Positions 1 through 11,719 of a stretch of 64,000 nucleotides of DNA are shown here, in pieces (the stretch's first letter is position 1; the number at the start of each line of letters is the position of its first letter). A program made the translations under genes and the position numbers. The notes below the pieces were generated by a model that worked only from the letters and a program-made list of their open reading frames with translations, searched no databases and was not told where the DNA came from. Where the stretch lies: assembly GCA_963693305.1 (NCBI GenBank), contig OY855903.1, positions 23,259,755 to 23,323,754 of the forward strand, read 5' to 3'. This DNA comes from Meandrina meandrites. Its lineage: Eukaryota > Cnidaria > Anthozoa > Scleractinia > Meandrinidae.

Positions 1-14
1 GAACTCGTGCATTA

Positions 15-335
15 TTATCTTGTTGTGACAGGCCTTCGTCGATTAACTTCAACGTGTCTGTGACAGATTTTCTCAGGAATTTTCTCTTTTTCTTGATAGC
101 TTCTAAATCTTTCGACATTTTGAAACACCATAAATTTCACTGACCTCATACAATCGCAACAACACAGCTCTGCACATTCACAGAAGTTCCTCTCGTTCAA
201 GGTGCTGATGCAATACACTTGTGGTTTGTTTGGCGCCGAATCGCTGAAATGCGAAAACCAACTTCTTCGCAGTAAAAAACGGATCCAACTATCCTTTTGC
301 TCGACCAATCGTCGATACTGTTTCTCCAAATCCAA
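15..335 (-). CDS. Unrecognised ORF, possible exon
   Basis: A 106-codon open frame, rich in Cys and charged residues, with a Cys-Glu-Cys...Cys-Cys-Cys-Asp-Cys cluster in the middle (around residues 52-62). I do not recognise a family. An ATG opens the frame and a TAA closes it near the window edge, so it could be a first exon or a chance frame. The sequence just upstream on the minus strand (336-540) has mixed composition with no clear TATA box. Treat it as hypothetical. Confidence 0.2.
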   Translation of the reverse strand: MDLEKQYRRLVEQKDSWIRFLLRRSWFSHFSDSAPNKPQVYCISTLNERNFCECAELCCCDCMRSVKFMVFQNVERFRSYQEKEKIPEKICHRHVEVNRRRPVTTR

Positions 336-2308
336 TCTCCAACTCGAAGGACCATGAAAATCAACGTTTTATTCCATAAACGCAAAACTTTGTAACAATA
401 TTCATCTGCTCTTCGACCCGAACGTCGAGCTCACGTTTCTTCGTTTACAACACGTCATCACTCGGACCTAGTCTCCACTCGGTAAATGGGAAACGCGCCT
501 TACACAAAATGAACACAAAATTTCAGTTCGGAACATCACATTAACACCTTCATATATATCCGCAGTTCATATATGAGTCATTTCATATACATTACATCAT
601 GGAATTATTTTATTAGACTTCAAGCCTGAATTGAAGTTGCACATTTCAGCCCATCATAGATAAGTGAATGAGGATAAACGCCAGCGAGTTACAAAATTCT
701 TGAAAATTCGACATGAACAAGCGACACGCTTAATGTTATTATATGGGTAGAGGTCGATCCGTTGTGAATGCTTGCTTGGTCAACACACAAGTTACATGTC
801 AATACACTGACTCTATAAAGTAAGTTTCTATAGGAGCAAGACAAAACGTAAAAGAGTAGTAACATGTTCAGCTAATTTGACTTGCTTCGTTAAATCATTC
901 CCCTGTTTAGAATTTAACTAATGCTATGCTCCTTTAGTGCGAGATATGCACATTTTTGTGTTATTTGTACGTTTGACTTGGAGAAAGACCTGAATACAGT
1001 TAAATTTCTTGAACCTCGAAGGGAAACAAATATTGACGTGAGAAAAAGGGGATAAACTTGCAGTGTCCAATTATGATTGACATTCGTTGAAAGTATTTAA
1101 TTTTTTTACTTTAAAGGTCAAATGAACCAAAATTTCGACATTCTTTCTTTAGCGATTTTAAAGCAACCAAACGCTAGAAGAGCTCATTACTAACTAAACT
1201 TAAGAAAAAATTTTACTTTCTGAGCCTTAAAGCGCGAACTATAGCAAAAACTACGAAGATTTCCGAAGACTTCACGAAAACGTTTCCAAAATGACCGCGC
1301 ACTGGAATGGAAGGAATGGATCGAGCTTTGAATTTTGTGACGTAATAGTTTTATTTCACGGCTTTGCGATCCAAGAGACGATCGTCGTTTAAAGAGCGAA
1401 TAATGTAAAGTTTGAGAGTTTGAGTCAGTCTAAGTAATTCAAGTAATTCTGAAAGAATCTAAGCTTTTTTTTAAACATGGTTGTTATATTTTTTACTACA
1501 TTGTAATCCAGTTTCAAAGATTAATAATTATCAAAGCACTGAGTAAAATTGTAAGCATTGTACAATATAGGAGGTTTTCAAACACTGGATGGCGTATAAA
1601 AATCATGCGTCTGCTCAGCTTGGTATAGAACAATCAGTTTTGTTATATACCCCAATCTAAATGCAGTTTTTTTGGAATTGCACGTAATTCTTATCAGGAC
1701 GTGTTCGGCTTGCAACCCGGATCGGTATACAGCGCAAAGTTATCCTAGGATGTGGCCAAAAGCTAAGATTAAATTCACTGTTTCTTTTCTGTACTCGAGA
1801 GTCACACAAAACACAAAAATAAATTTGTACACAAAAATTTAACTTGAATGAAAGGGTATTTCCCAATGCAAATTCGAAACTGCAAAGCATCACGCAGGGT
1901 AAAACTTAAATTCGTGTCGTTTTCAGCTGAAGGAAAATTCAGTATTGAAATAAATACTGAGCGTTTACACACTGTCCCCGCGGACACTGTGAGTTCTGTT
2001 TGTATTAGCTGTTTTTAGTTCCATATTTATTTAGCCGGTACATGTTATTTAGGGCTCGAAATTAATGGTTGTCAACCCAACATAAATACAACATTTGAAG
2101 CTTAATTTTATACGCGTCAAAAAGCACGCGCACGTGCATGGAAGCAAATTATTTGACGAGGATATTGAGCTAACGAACTCAAATTCTAATGCTTGATCAT
2201 GACCAGCCAAACCAACAAAGTAAAAGTGCTAATAATCATAACAAATACTCTATCTAGCTCTTGGTAGAATAAGAAAGGTGCAAAATGCATACCTCTAACT
2301 TCCTTCGT
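336..2308. other. Intergenic or intronic, no gene seen
   Basis: AT-rich sequence without a supportable exon. The motif around 560-600 (tcatttcatatacat, then acatcat) recurs at 59908-59930 beside the tRNA-like gene, so both may be debris of one tRNA-associated repeat. Confidence 0.4.
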
Positions 2309-2668
2309 TTAGCAAAAGCCGAACGGACAGTGGGGTCTTTGTGCTTCGGAAGACATTCTTCCCCGTGATTTCTTTTCCGAACAAAAAAAAATAGTCCGCG
2401 ACACAGCATCCTCTTTGAGGTGGAGTCTTAGCGGCTTGAAATCAGAACCCAGAAACCTGCGTATTGCCAGATTTTCTCTGAAGTAGTGGTCGGTAAAATG
2501 AACCGCACAAATGCGAGAGTTCTTTTCTGGCTGAAATTCTATTCTTTTCATTTTCAAAAGCCATTGTTTCCTGAGCGTTCAATTTGCTGGAAACTTAAAC
2601 GTACTGACTTTTTTAAGCAGTTTAGTGCAGCACAAAACACCATGATGTTCCATTCTTGTGAGCTTCAT
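2309..2668 (-). pseudogene. THAP zinc-finger domain relic
   Basis: THAP domains are C2CH DNA-binding zinc fingers found in THAP genes and P-element-type transposases. Reading the minus strand from an ATG at 2668 (or 2653) gives a CC pair, then VSTFKFP, an in-frame TGA at 2579-2581, then LRKQWLLKMKRIEFQPEKN and SRICAVHF (the C-x2-H half of the finger). It ends with a loop resembling the domain's C-terminal AVPT-type ending (DAVSRTIF). The order and spacing fit a THAP domain of about 80-90 residues. The single stop and the loss of similarity after about 2385 point to a dead copy, probably from a transposase. Confidence 0.65.
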
Positions 2669-3000
2669 CACTAAAAGACTTTGAATTCCCCGCAATTTCA
2701 CAGCGCACCAATACTGACGTCACAGTTTTATGTTCCGAAAATTTCCCGAAAATTTTCCCGAGCGCTCTACGATTATGAAGGCCAAAACTAAGCATTTTTC
2801 AACTTGAAATTTCTCTGTTTTGCAAAGTCCAATTCCTTTGAAACTTCGGAATATGTTTATTTGGTTCTTAATCAACAAATTGGCCTAAAAAAAAAGAAAA
2901 TTCGAAATTTTGGTTCATTTGACCTTTAATTATTAGTTTTTTTCTGGGTATGAAAAATATTTTCTAGTGGGGTTTAAGAAAAGAAGACAAAATTCCAGAA

Positions 3001-4190
3001 GGGAGGGTGTAGTGAGATTCTGAGGGCATGGGGTAGCAGAAACATGGTGGGTCGTCGGGTTTTGAGCCCTCGAAAAGGTGTGTGTTATGTACTTTAGTTT
3101 CACGCATAGAGGGTGAGTGAAAAGTCTGTAAACGAGGCTAGTGGCCCATCAGGCCGGAGCTTATCCCGGTGTCCGCAGCATGAAGCCTGAAGCCTGAAGT
3201 CATGACTAGAAGTATTACTACTACCCCTGGATGGGATGCTAGTCCATCGCAAGGTTACCCCCAGCAGTAAATTCGCCGGTACCCATTTATACAGAGTAAA
3301 GTATCTTGCCTAAGAACACAAAGCAGTGCCCCGGCCAGGGCTCGAACCCGGACCGCCCGATCCGGAGTCCAGCGCACTAACCATTATGCCACCGCGCCTC
3401 CCAATAGAGGGTGGGTGAGTCATCTGATTTGTACGCTGTAGTGACAAGAGAATCAGTAGTTACAAGTGGTATTCATCAGTATAAATTGGCAAATTGCTTG
3501 GTGTGTGCAGTTTTAGATGTATTTCTAAATACTCCAGGAGGACCAGATCTAAATTTTTTCCTGGGGAGCCTGCCCCCAAATCCCCCTAGATAGCTAGAAG
3601 TCATCGGTTTTGAGGGTATCTCTCCAGCCTGTGTAGATTCACTATGCGTTTAGGCTTTCGCTTGTAAAACCTTTTCCTTAACACTTTACAAACATGAATG
3701 GAACGATGTACAGTAGTCGAAGTTTCCGTTGTCCATTTCTGTCAAATCCCTATTACGTATTGTTCCAGTTTCTGTGCATACTTTTTCTCAAAATTTCCAC
3801 ACAGACGTTACACACAAAATGTGATAAATTTACATAAGTCTAGTATAAGAAGTCAGAAATTTGTCCTTCTTTGGTGTGCTAAGAAGCCGAAGGCGATGAA
3901 TGCGTCCATTAGGGGTAATTAGAGTGGTGTATGGTTGGGATCCGGCCCTATACCCAGCTAGGGTTATGGCCATAAGTAGTAAGTAGTATAGTTGGGATCA
4001 CGATATATCAGCTGATGTCAAATCAAAAACTTCTAACCCAATAGTAATGAATTTTTGCACAAAGGGGGAAGAACATGTTATTTTAAACCCTCGATCAGGA
4101 GTGGGTCAGTCCGTTTTGAGCCAGAAGGAAGGGAAGGTCAGATATTTTCCAATTGCTCCCTCACGCACCCTGTAGTTATTGACCAGTCCC
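3001..4190. mobile_element. Non-autonomous DNA element, copy 1
   Basis: This stretch shares several blocks with 26349-28084. The blocks are the gggtgggt...tttgagccct start, the cctgtgtagattcac block, the tttctgtcaaat block, the cttctttggtgtgc block, and the end with gggtgggtcag...ttattgaccag. Copy 2 shows imperfect terminal inverted repeats. Copy 1 is split by a SINE at 3121-3403. No transposase is encoded. Confidence 0.55.
3121..3403 (-). mobile_element. tRNA-derived SINE with target duplication
   Basis: On the minus strand it begins with a tRNA-like head: A-box-like tggcataatggttag and B-box-like ggtccgggttcgagccc. It continues with the body shared by the copies at 47783, 58202 and 28843 (tataaatgggtacc, gtaacc, gatggactagcatccc, gataagctccggcctgatg) and ends in a gactttaccttt-type tail. 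The element is flanked by 15-bp direct repeats, 3106-3120 and 3404-3418, with one mismatch, and it interrupts the element at 3001-4190. The head most resembles tRNA-Arg(CCG), by inspection only. Confidence 0.85.
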
Positions 4191-4606
4191 TGAGCTTTCC
4201 TTTTTTAATTCGTGATTCCCGGTTTTAAGGTTGTTTCATGGACATGTGAACTCAGTTTTAGACTGATTGTGATTGATGAGCGAAAAGTTGAATCACACGT
4301 GATTCGTGAGTCAAGTCGCTTTGTTATTCTTTCAGTACTCAGGTTGTGTTTTGAAGCAATGAAACTTTTATGAGCAATTTAAACCTGATATGCGAGGATT
4401 AATTCAAATTTCTGTGAGTTGGCGTATCCGTAGCGCAACAGTGTAAACAGAAATTGCCTTGATTTTTACGTGAACGAGAAACATTAAAATGTTTAATTGT
4501 AATGTATGAAAACGAGAAATGTTTTTTTCACAAGTCAGTTTTGTAAAGTGGTATAAGGGACCCTCTAAATATTTGTTTTCACTTTTTATATTTATTTCCA
4601 CTTTAG

Positions 4607-4709
4607 ATGGTGTGATTCTCTTTACAAACATCGCTGGCGATAAATCGTTGTTCGCTGGCAAAGGAGATTACCAGTACGATATCTATCGCCTGATGAAAAG
4701 ATCAAACAA
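4607..4709 (+). CDS. HASPIN: Haspin kinase, penultimate C-terminal exon
   Basis: Haspin is an atypical Ser/Thr kinase that phosphorylates histone H3 Thr3 in mitosis. This 103-bp exon has a polypyrimidine tract and acceptor (ccactttag) and a strong donor (gtaagt at 4710). It translates as DGVILFTNIAGDKSLFAGKG then DYQYDIYRLMKRSN. This matches the haspin segment that follows the metal-binding motif, where human haspin has the DG(I/V)..F and GDYQ(F/Y)DIYRLMK landmarks. It starts with two bases of a split codon and ends with two, so it needs a one-base overhang upstream. The minus-strand exon at 60172-60477 ends with exactly that (G, giving GAT = Asp). No upstream haspin exon was found on this strand between 1 and 4606. 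Confidence 0.9.
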
Positions 4710-5282
4710 GTAAGTGTGATTGTGTAATTGGCATAAAGTCATTGTTGTTTTTAAATGATACATGTTCATTACTTTGAGGGCGAAATTATACAGGTTCTAA
4801 GAGAGGCCCAGGGAGAAGCTTACGATCAAACTCAAATTAGACCCCAAAACTCGAAAATAAGTACCTAGATGTTGCAAAGCAAAGAGCCCAAAGCTCCGGT
4901 CCTATCCAAAGACCCACAAACTCGGAAACAAACACCCCAAAACAAGAAAGGGAAGACCCTAAAACTAGCTTGAAATTAAATGTTCAATGCGATGTTTTAC
5001 TCCTTTTAAAGACTTTTTTGCAGAATGCAAAATAGGAGTACTGTAAACGAGCAAATTCATTCGCTTGGTCGGTCAATCCTTGAGTCGTCGACTTTTGCGT
5101 AACTGTACTTGACGAAGATGAAAATAAATATCTACAAATGTGAAACTTACTGAAAAAATGATGAGTTAGTTATCAGCTATGTCTAAAGCATGGGCCGGGT
5201 GCGAGCATTTTCTTTTTTGAGTTGATTCAAAAACATTACCTAGAAAGCATTTGGTATCGTTGTTTAAGTAAAAGATAAATAC

Positions 5283-5388
5283 CAAGAACGGAGGTATTAG
5301 TCCGTACATACATCCCCGAGGGCCGTAGGCCCAAGGGAATGTATATGGATTGATACAGACGTTCGAGGTATTTATCTGACTTGCTTCA
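5283..5388. repeat. Foldback hairpin
   Basis: Arms starting agataaatacc and ending ggtatttatct enclose the inner pair catacatccc / gggaatgtat. The tip is a GC-rich palindrome (ggccgtaggcc). The stem is imperfect. It resembles other AT-stem, GC-tip hairpins in this window (25343, 41864, 55894). It lies in the last recognised haspin intron. Confidence 0.6.
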
Positions 5389-5732
5389 TGATATTATTCA
5401 TGAGGGATCATTACATACATAGGTCCCCATACATGTGTCTAGAGCGTTGTGCACTATTTTATGGCGGAGTCAGGGCCGTGATTCGAGTGTCATTTTTAGA
5501 GGTTTAAAGAAGGGGTAAAAAAAAGAATTTCTATTTTTGGAACAAAACCAAAATATTTTCATCTTTTCTGCTTATACTGATGCATGCACTTCATCGTGCA
5601 CAATAATTGTGGTCTCAAAGAGACCATTGTTTACTTAAGCTTACTTGCGACACTCATTCACGCAGACTAGATAGCCAACTTTAATATAGTTATTTATTAT
5701 TTAATATAGTTTTATTTGTATTTAATTGATAG

Positions 5733-5874
5733 AAACGACTGGGAGACCTTTAATACGACATCGAACGTACTATGGTTACATTACCTTGCGCAGAAAATAA
5801 CCAAGGAAAAACAAATGACAAGCGCCAAGATCAAGAGGTTTCTCAGACACTCCCGACAAGAGACTTTTTTGACG
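5733..5874 (+). CDS. HASPIN: Haspin kinase, C-terminal exon
   Basis: The acceptor is ttaattgatag. The first base completes the Lys codon split at 4709, after which the frame reads NDWETFNTTSNVLWLHYLAQ, then KITKEKQMTSAKIKRFLR. This aligns with the haspin C-terminal helix block, which in human includes SNVLWLHYL. The likely donor is gtgaga at 5875, leaving phase 0. The family usually has about 15-25 more residues, so a small terminal exon remains unidentified. If intron 5875 were retained the frame would run on to a stop at 5914-5916. A decayed copy of this exon lies at 8183. Confidence 0.88.
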
Positions 5875-5916
5875 GTGAGAAACGACCGGTATTTAGGTCA
5901 AGGCCTAGGTCCATAA

Positions 5917-7899
5917 ATTATCCTCTGTAACCAGAAAAGAGCATATTCTCACAACACCATTACTAGTATGAGGAAATTAAATTAGATGATTGTGAAAATG
6001 ACATCTTTTCTATGAACTGCACATTCTACATACATGTATGTATAAAAGAACTCCTAATATAATTTGTGCAGGCCTGGATTTTTTTTCTGGCCTTAACCTG
6101 CTATGAAGCACAGAAGGAGTCGGAAGAAAAGAAAGGCCTCCTAGTAAAATAGTTTGATGAGTCACCTTTAAAAAGTCAAGAATCTGGACTATTCTTGGAT
6201 TGGCTGTTAACACAAGACGATATAAAACTTAATCCTGATTGGTTACATGAGCGAAAGTGGGACTTCCGATCCGAAAGTATGATGCCCAAGTATCGCGCCC
6301 TTTGAGATGGATGATTGTGGCCTGGAAAGCGAGTTCTGAGCTTTAAATGTATATCTCAAGATCAGAGTTCTGTTAACAAACCACTCAAAGATTATCGAAG
6401 AATTAGCCACCTATAGCATAGTAAATTGTTAAAATTGTTGTACAAAGCAAGTTTGATCTGTTTTTCTGAGCTGCTCGGTTTTGGAATTTTCTTGATAAGG
6501 TTTTTGCAGGATTGAAAACAGACGTTATAAAACTTTGGGAAGAACTTTTTCAATTTTTTCTTGTTAAAAGAACATAGAAATAAATGATTTGGCCCCTTTA
6601 GCATTATAGATTTTTCTTAAGATACCAGTTATTTATTTAAGCTATGGTAATAGTCCAAGATTAACGCATTCTCTTGAACCTGCACAGACAATCAAATCTA
6701 TGCCAAAAAAAACCATTGCTTATCCGATTACATTGCTGACCTTTCTGTTGACATATATTTTAAAGGCAACTTGCCAAGTAATTGTATCGGGCATGATTGC
6801 AGGTTATTGTGAATTGCGACACTTCTACCCATCCTTCCCCTACAAACATCAGCTCCCTGGTTTTCCTGGGATACAAACAATCATCTGTTTGGATGGAAAT
6901 GCAAAGATTGTATCAGCACTAAAAATTTGCAAAACTTAAGATAAAACCTTTTAGTCGTCGTGTTGGACCTTGTGGTCATTCAGTGGATGAGTAAGTGAAC
7001 GATGAACGAGGAGTGAGTGAGTGATTGAGTGAGTAAGTCATGTATGTATGTCATACCCATCAGATCAGGGTTTATATCATTTTGACGTGATGCTAATTTT
7101 ATACATTTTGCTCTTGCAAGAACTTAAGTCGTTTACAAACTATAACAAACATATGGTCAGCCTTCCTCTGTTAAGTTTTTTATTATCTTTACATTTTGGT
7201 GATCAAATCTACTAAGATTTATATCTATCCGAGAAAAGTGGCCAACTATAAAAAAAATGCCTCACACTTTATCTAGCTACATATACATGGTAGATAAAAA
7301 TAGAAATCAGCGAAGGGTTTACGTTTTCTATTAAAAATGGCAACGTGAGACTCTTTTAAAAAGATTCAACAGCAGCATCAACGGGCAAAATTTGGAAGCT
7401 CTATTATTACTGGATAATCATCTTGGTAACCATGATCACGCTCATATCTTCACAAGTGAAAGATAAATTGAAACAGCATTCAAACTGCACGTAATGAAGT
7501 TATGACGAATATATTAAAGGAAAAATCCTGTTCGTCAGCATCTATATTTTAAATGAATTTATTATTTATCCAGTCTCAACGATATTATTAGAACGCAATG
7601 TCAAACTGAGATTACTTGCAAACAATGTGAGGTAATATAATGTTCAAAGATATTTTGCTAATTAATTGCTCTCCTTTTCAAGTGTGGAGTGGTTTGTTAA
7701 TGGTTAAACGCCTCTGTACTGAATAGACCATTTTACAGTTGTATGCTCAGTGTCTTGGCCTTTAAATGGAAGCAAGGCTGATGGTGTCGTTGTTTTGATT
7801 AAGACTTCGCTGCTTTTGGTTTGTAAATCACGTTTTTCAGATTCTTACTAGTTTGCACTGACATGAGATCTAGAAAAGCAAAGAGGTTTGTATCAATTC
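5917..7899. other. No gene recognised
   Basis: AT-rich intergenic or 3' flanking sequence. The block at 5948-6090 (ctcacaacacc...tgtgcaggcct...ttctgg) has a diverged relative at 9369-9475. A GAGT/GTGA-rich simple stretch occurs at 6988-7055. The terminal haspin exon could be here, but I could not identify it. Confidence 0.4.
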
Positions 7900-8345
7900 A
7901 AGGTCAACTCAAGCCTCGCTACCATACAGTCTTTTGATCGTCAGTTACCTTCAAACTTGAAAACAAAGATTCCCAAACTAGAAAAGCAAGACCTGAAGCT
8001 CAAATACAAAGACCCACAATCATGAAAATGATGAGCAATAAACTGAAAAATCCATATGCCCCAAACTCACTCTGCATGAACTTAGATCAAAATGTCACTG
8101 CTATTTTTTTGAGGGTATGATTTTGTCACGCCATACTGTTTTGTTAATTTTAAAACGTCTTTTGTATTTAATGGACAGAAATGACTGGGAACATTGTATG
8201 CTGTGTGGTTCCACCTCCATGAGGATTTTTGAGCAAGAAATATCCCAGCGAAGAGAGAGTAATTGCAACAAATCTCCAGGGATTTATAAGACAAGCCCTA
8301 CCATGCCTATCTCTTATCAATGCAAACTGGTGCATCGTACGTATT
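7900..8345 (+). pseudogene. HASPIN: Decayed duplicate of the haspin C-terminal exon
   Basis: The run tttgtatttaatggacag followed by aaatgactgggaa repeats the acceptor and first codons of the exon at 5733 (tttgtatttaattgatag, aaacgactggga). Downstream a shifted frame still reads WFHLHED where the intact exon reads WLHYLAQ, so at least one frameshift separates the two halves. The intron side also matches: the run with caaagacccacaa at 8007-8020 corresponds to 4908-4920. This is a partial duplication of the last intron and exon, now non-functional. Confidence 0.6.
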
Positions 8346-8575
8346 TTCCGTCGTGCCTAAAAGCACCTTATATGTGGTCCCGAGCCCTTTTTGCCCGCAG
8401 CAGTACAGTTTTGCCATTTTGCTTCATAACCTTTCACAAGATTCCATCCCAAGTATACTTTTTATTCATGTAGTCTACCAAGTTCCTTTCCTCGATGTAC
8501 TCCCCGTGGTTCCAGTGGTCATATCAGTACCTCTCTGAATGCCTCAGTCTCTGGTCAAAGGGTCTGGAAAAGAAA
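8300..8575 (+). repeat. Duplicated segment, copy 1 (empty site)
   Basis: From tatgtggtcccgagc at 8368 this segment is roughly 80% identical by eye to 11720-11912. It keeps a splice-acceptor-like ttttgcccgcag and an open frame ending SVPL* in both copies. Its left part (attttccgtcgtgcctaaaagcacc) matches 10840-10868, so the two halves at the second locus are separated by an inserted element. Confidence 0.6.
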
Positions 8576-10595
8576 CCTTCATGAGAACATTATAGTTTAA
8601 AAATATTGTAATTTAGAAAATTAAATATAGTGATTTATAGCATACGCTTACGTATAATTTGATTGCGCGGCTCTGCTAGCTTAATAGTTATAGTTGTAAA
8701 TAATTTAAGTAATTTATATTGAAAATATTGTATATATTACATATTTTTTATTATAACTGTTACGGCTTTTAATCTGTTTAATGGAACTATATTTACTCGT
8801 TAAAAAAAGTTATAAGTCCTAGTAGGTTTACAGCGGATTCGCATGTATTTATATTTCTATTTATATATTTAGTTACAGAAATAGATGTGTTTTGTCTTAA
8901 GTTTGTTTTGCTTGTACAAGTAAATTAAGTAGTCTACCTCACACTTTTAAACTTACTTGTCGTGTTTTATGTTGAAAGTCAGCCGATGAAATTAACTGTA
9001 ATTTCAGATCTTTTAATGAAATAAGTGCTATTTGTACTCATGAGTTTCCCTTCAAAAGTACACGAGCTTGTGGAGGCAAGGCGCTAGCAATGTTTTAAAG
9101 CATGCCACGACTCCTGTCAAGAAGAACCAGCAGACACAAGGTATGCAATGATTATAGACATGTAGGGTATGTACATGTAAATGAGTCATTACTCTTAGTT
9201 GGACTGGGATGGAGGGAATATAACTGCATGTATTTGGATCAACATTACGATAAACCTGGCTAGCAAAGCTTGAGAATAGGATACCAATGAAAGATGAAAA
9301 GGGGCCAAATATTTTTTTATTCAGTCCATTAAGCCTATTGTTCATATAAGAAAGTAAGCTGTTTTTTTCTCACAACACCGTCACTGAAGAAAAAATTGTG
9401 TTGGAATGTGCATCTCCTTGATTAATTATTTGATATGTGTGCAGGCCTCCCTGGACATTTTTCTTTCTGGACTGGTATACATCAAAGTGTCCTGCCCTTA
9501 CATACAAAATTGTATTTGCACACATCGGGTCTTTAAGCTTCTTTAAATAGTTTGTTTCCATCTACGTTCCTCTAGAACACCAATAGTGATGACTTAAGGG
9601 ATGGAAATGTAAAGTTATATTAAAAAATTGCAAACTGATAATTGAATGATTTCCTACAGGCTTGGTATTGAATCAATATGGCTATATTGTACATGTATTT
9701 ACTAACTATTGCACATTTTAAAGAGCTGTGTTCAAACTGGAAAGCTGGATATTATGGAGATTTTTTGAGCATAGTATGGAAATGGCAGTTTGTGATCTGT
9801 TGCACTGAAGGTATTTTTAAAGATTTATTTTTTAAGTTTACATTATATGCATATGGTATAGCCTTAAATGAATTTCAGCCTAAAATGATTTTTACTAGTT
9901 TGATTGGTATTTGTCTTTGTTCAGTTTGAGGATCAATACGCAGAAACAAAGAAAAATACCAATAAAACTAGTATAAAATCATTATACCTAAAATTAATTT
10001 TAATTCATCTTTTACCGCTAAGTAATAAAGTAATTCATAATCTGAATTATAGCAAATTAAATATTATGTTATGGCGAGCCTTTCTGTATTTGTATGGTTT
10101 CATTTTGCTAGTCAGATCTACATATACCTGGTTTGGTTTTTTTATTGGCTCTTTCTGAAGTGGTTAATAAATATGTATTAATGCTGTGAACTCCAGTTGC
10201 CATCGCTTACATGTACGTGAGAAAAATATGTATTTAATTGTTACTATTATTATACCTTTTCATTCTAGATTTACTGGTTGAAGCAGTAAATCTAGAATGA
10301 TAAGTCAGCCAGTTTGTCCCTCAGTAATTTACAACTGAAGTTAGCCAGTTGGATAGTCCTGTGTATTTTGTCGGCAAATCCAAACCTAATAAAATTTAAG
10401 CTGTTTTTATCTTTTTCTGTATTTTTATAGGACAATCCAATATTGACAAGCAAGACAATGTTCTCTTGCTACACAGATTGTCCGTGACTTTATCGACTGA
10501 AAGAAAAAAAACATATTGAGAGTGTTTTCAGATCCGGATGAAGAAAATAGCTTTTGTGTCAGCTCCTGGGAGGAATTGGCTGTAAAAAAACTCTC
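8576..10595. other. No gene recognised
   Basis: Very AT-rich sequence, especially 8580-8960 and 9600-10250. Only chance frames with no recognisable domains are present. Confidence 0.4.
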
Positions 10596-10602
10596 TTGAT
10601 TT

Positions 10603-10637
10603 CATCATCGTCATCATTATCATCATCATCATCATCA
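10603..10637. repeat. Impure (ATC)n microsatellite
   Basis: An imperfect run of atc/att triplets ending in tcatcatcatcatcacc. Confidence 0.8.
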
Positions 10638-10954
10638 CCCCCATAGCGCTATTGGACACATAGAGCCTCTCTTGATTCTTGATTTAGCGTGTATATTTTG
10701 GGTGTATATTTGAAGGGGGGTGGGCTAGTTATAAATACAGGACCCTTAGACATGATGTAAAGATAGCGTTCACTCCCGTCAAGAGGAACTTGTTACATTG
10801 CTATAGTTTCCTAACCAAAGTGTTGCACAGTAATTGTTTTTTCCTCGTGGCTTTATTAGGCACCGTATACCGTAAAATTCCGGTTATAAGCCCTCCCGCT
10901 TATAAGCCCCCCGGTTATAGGCCCATCTAACTGGAAATAAAAAAAAAAGACATA

Positions 10955-11490
10955 CACCTTATTCGATGGTTTAACATAAAATACGCGCAGATATTTTGCG
11001 AGTTGCGTAGTAATGAGCAAAATGTCCGCCCGTATTATTATGTTTAACCATCGAATAAGGGATTTATTATTCCACTAATAAAATAAAATTTGGTTCAGCC
11101 ATTTTGTCGCTCCGTTTTTAGTCCATATTTTTGCCCTGTTCTACAGTGTAATAACGTGGAATATTTTCAACCTCGTTCCCAGGGTCTCTCTCTCCCCGCC
11201 CCCAAGAGCGAGAGAAGAGAGACCCTGGTTTTGGGTGGTGACAAAAAATTCGTTGAAGGGAGGGGCGGCTTAGACTGCTTTTGTCAATACTAAGCCTACA
11301 GTTGTTGAGGAACAACCCTCTCTGCGGTTTTGGTTTGTCACCCAGATCACGTGACCAGCCGCAACCAGGGTCTCTCTTCTCTCGCTCTTGGGGGCGGGGA
11401 GAGAGAGACCCTGGGAACGAGGTTGGAATATTTTGCGCGTTCGTTTGCCCTAATATGGTAAAATGGCGCAATAGTGGAATAATAAATCTG
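10955..11490. mobile_element. Nested repeat unit (hairpin plus TIR module)
   Basis: It starts with a ~100-bp hairpin (cttattcgatggttt at 10958, aaccatcgaataag to 11059). Next comes a module bounded by tttattattccacta and its reverse complement tagtggaataataaa (to about 11487). The same arrangement occurs uninterrupted at 12900-13172, so it moves as one unit. In this copy the second module is split by 11168-11425. Confidence 0.7.
11168..11425. mobile_element. Palindromic MITE with 9-bp target duplication
   Basis: A 258-bp element with long terminal inverted repeats starting caacctcgttcccagggtct. It is flanked by perfect 9-bp direct repeats gaatatttt (11159-11167 and 11426-11434). The uninterrupted paralog at about 13110-13120 shows only one copy of this target. 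A 9-bp duplication fits a Mutator-like source. A 22-bp fragment of the same terminus occurs at 43849-43870. Confidence 0.85.
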
Positions 11491-11719
11491 GTTATAAGCC
11501 CCCCGGATATAAGCCCCCCTCTGCTGGATGATAATACTGAACGGGGCTAAATGTTACTTCATTTTGACTTTTTAACTTAAAAAAGTATTTCGATCAACAC
11601 TATCATGGCTCTTTTCGAAAAAATTTTTAAATTCCGCTTATAAGCCCCTCCGCTTATAAGCCCACCCAAAACCCCTTACGAAGTTGTATAAGCCCAGGGC
11701 TTATAACCGGAATTTACGG

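Larger units (their letters stand above)
10870..11719. mobile_element. TIR element with TA target, containing nested insertions
   Basis: Terminal inverted repeats of about 23 bp begin ccgtaaaattccggttataa and end ttataaccggaatttacgg. TA dinucleotides flank both ends (10868-10869, 11720-11721), as in Tc1/mariner-type insertion. Copies of the ttataagcccccc motif fill both ends. The interior is interrupted by another repeat unit at about 10955-11490, itself interrupted by the element at 11168-11425. A paralogous empty site exists at 8368. A second truncated copy lies at 39104-39424. It encodes no transposase. Confidence 0.85.

Noticed and set aside
8320..8538. Membrane protein from a hydrophobic 72-aa frame
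   Set aside because: The hydrophobicity comes from T-rich DNA. A diverged copy at 11684-11881 keeps the frame, so it is kept only as a duplicated segment.
9052..9561. Two minus-strand ORFs of 97 and 63 aa
   Set aside because: No domain, no splice context, AT-rich intergenic sequence.
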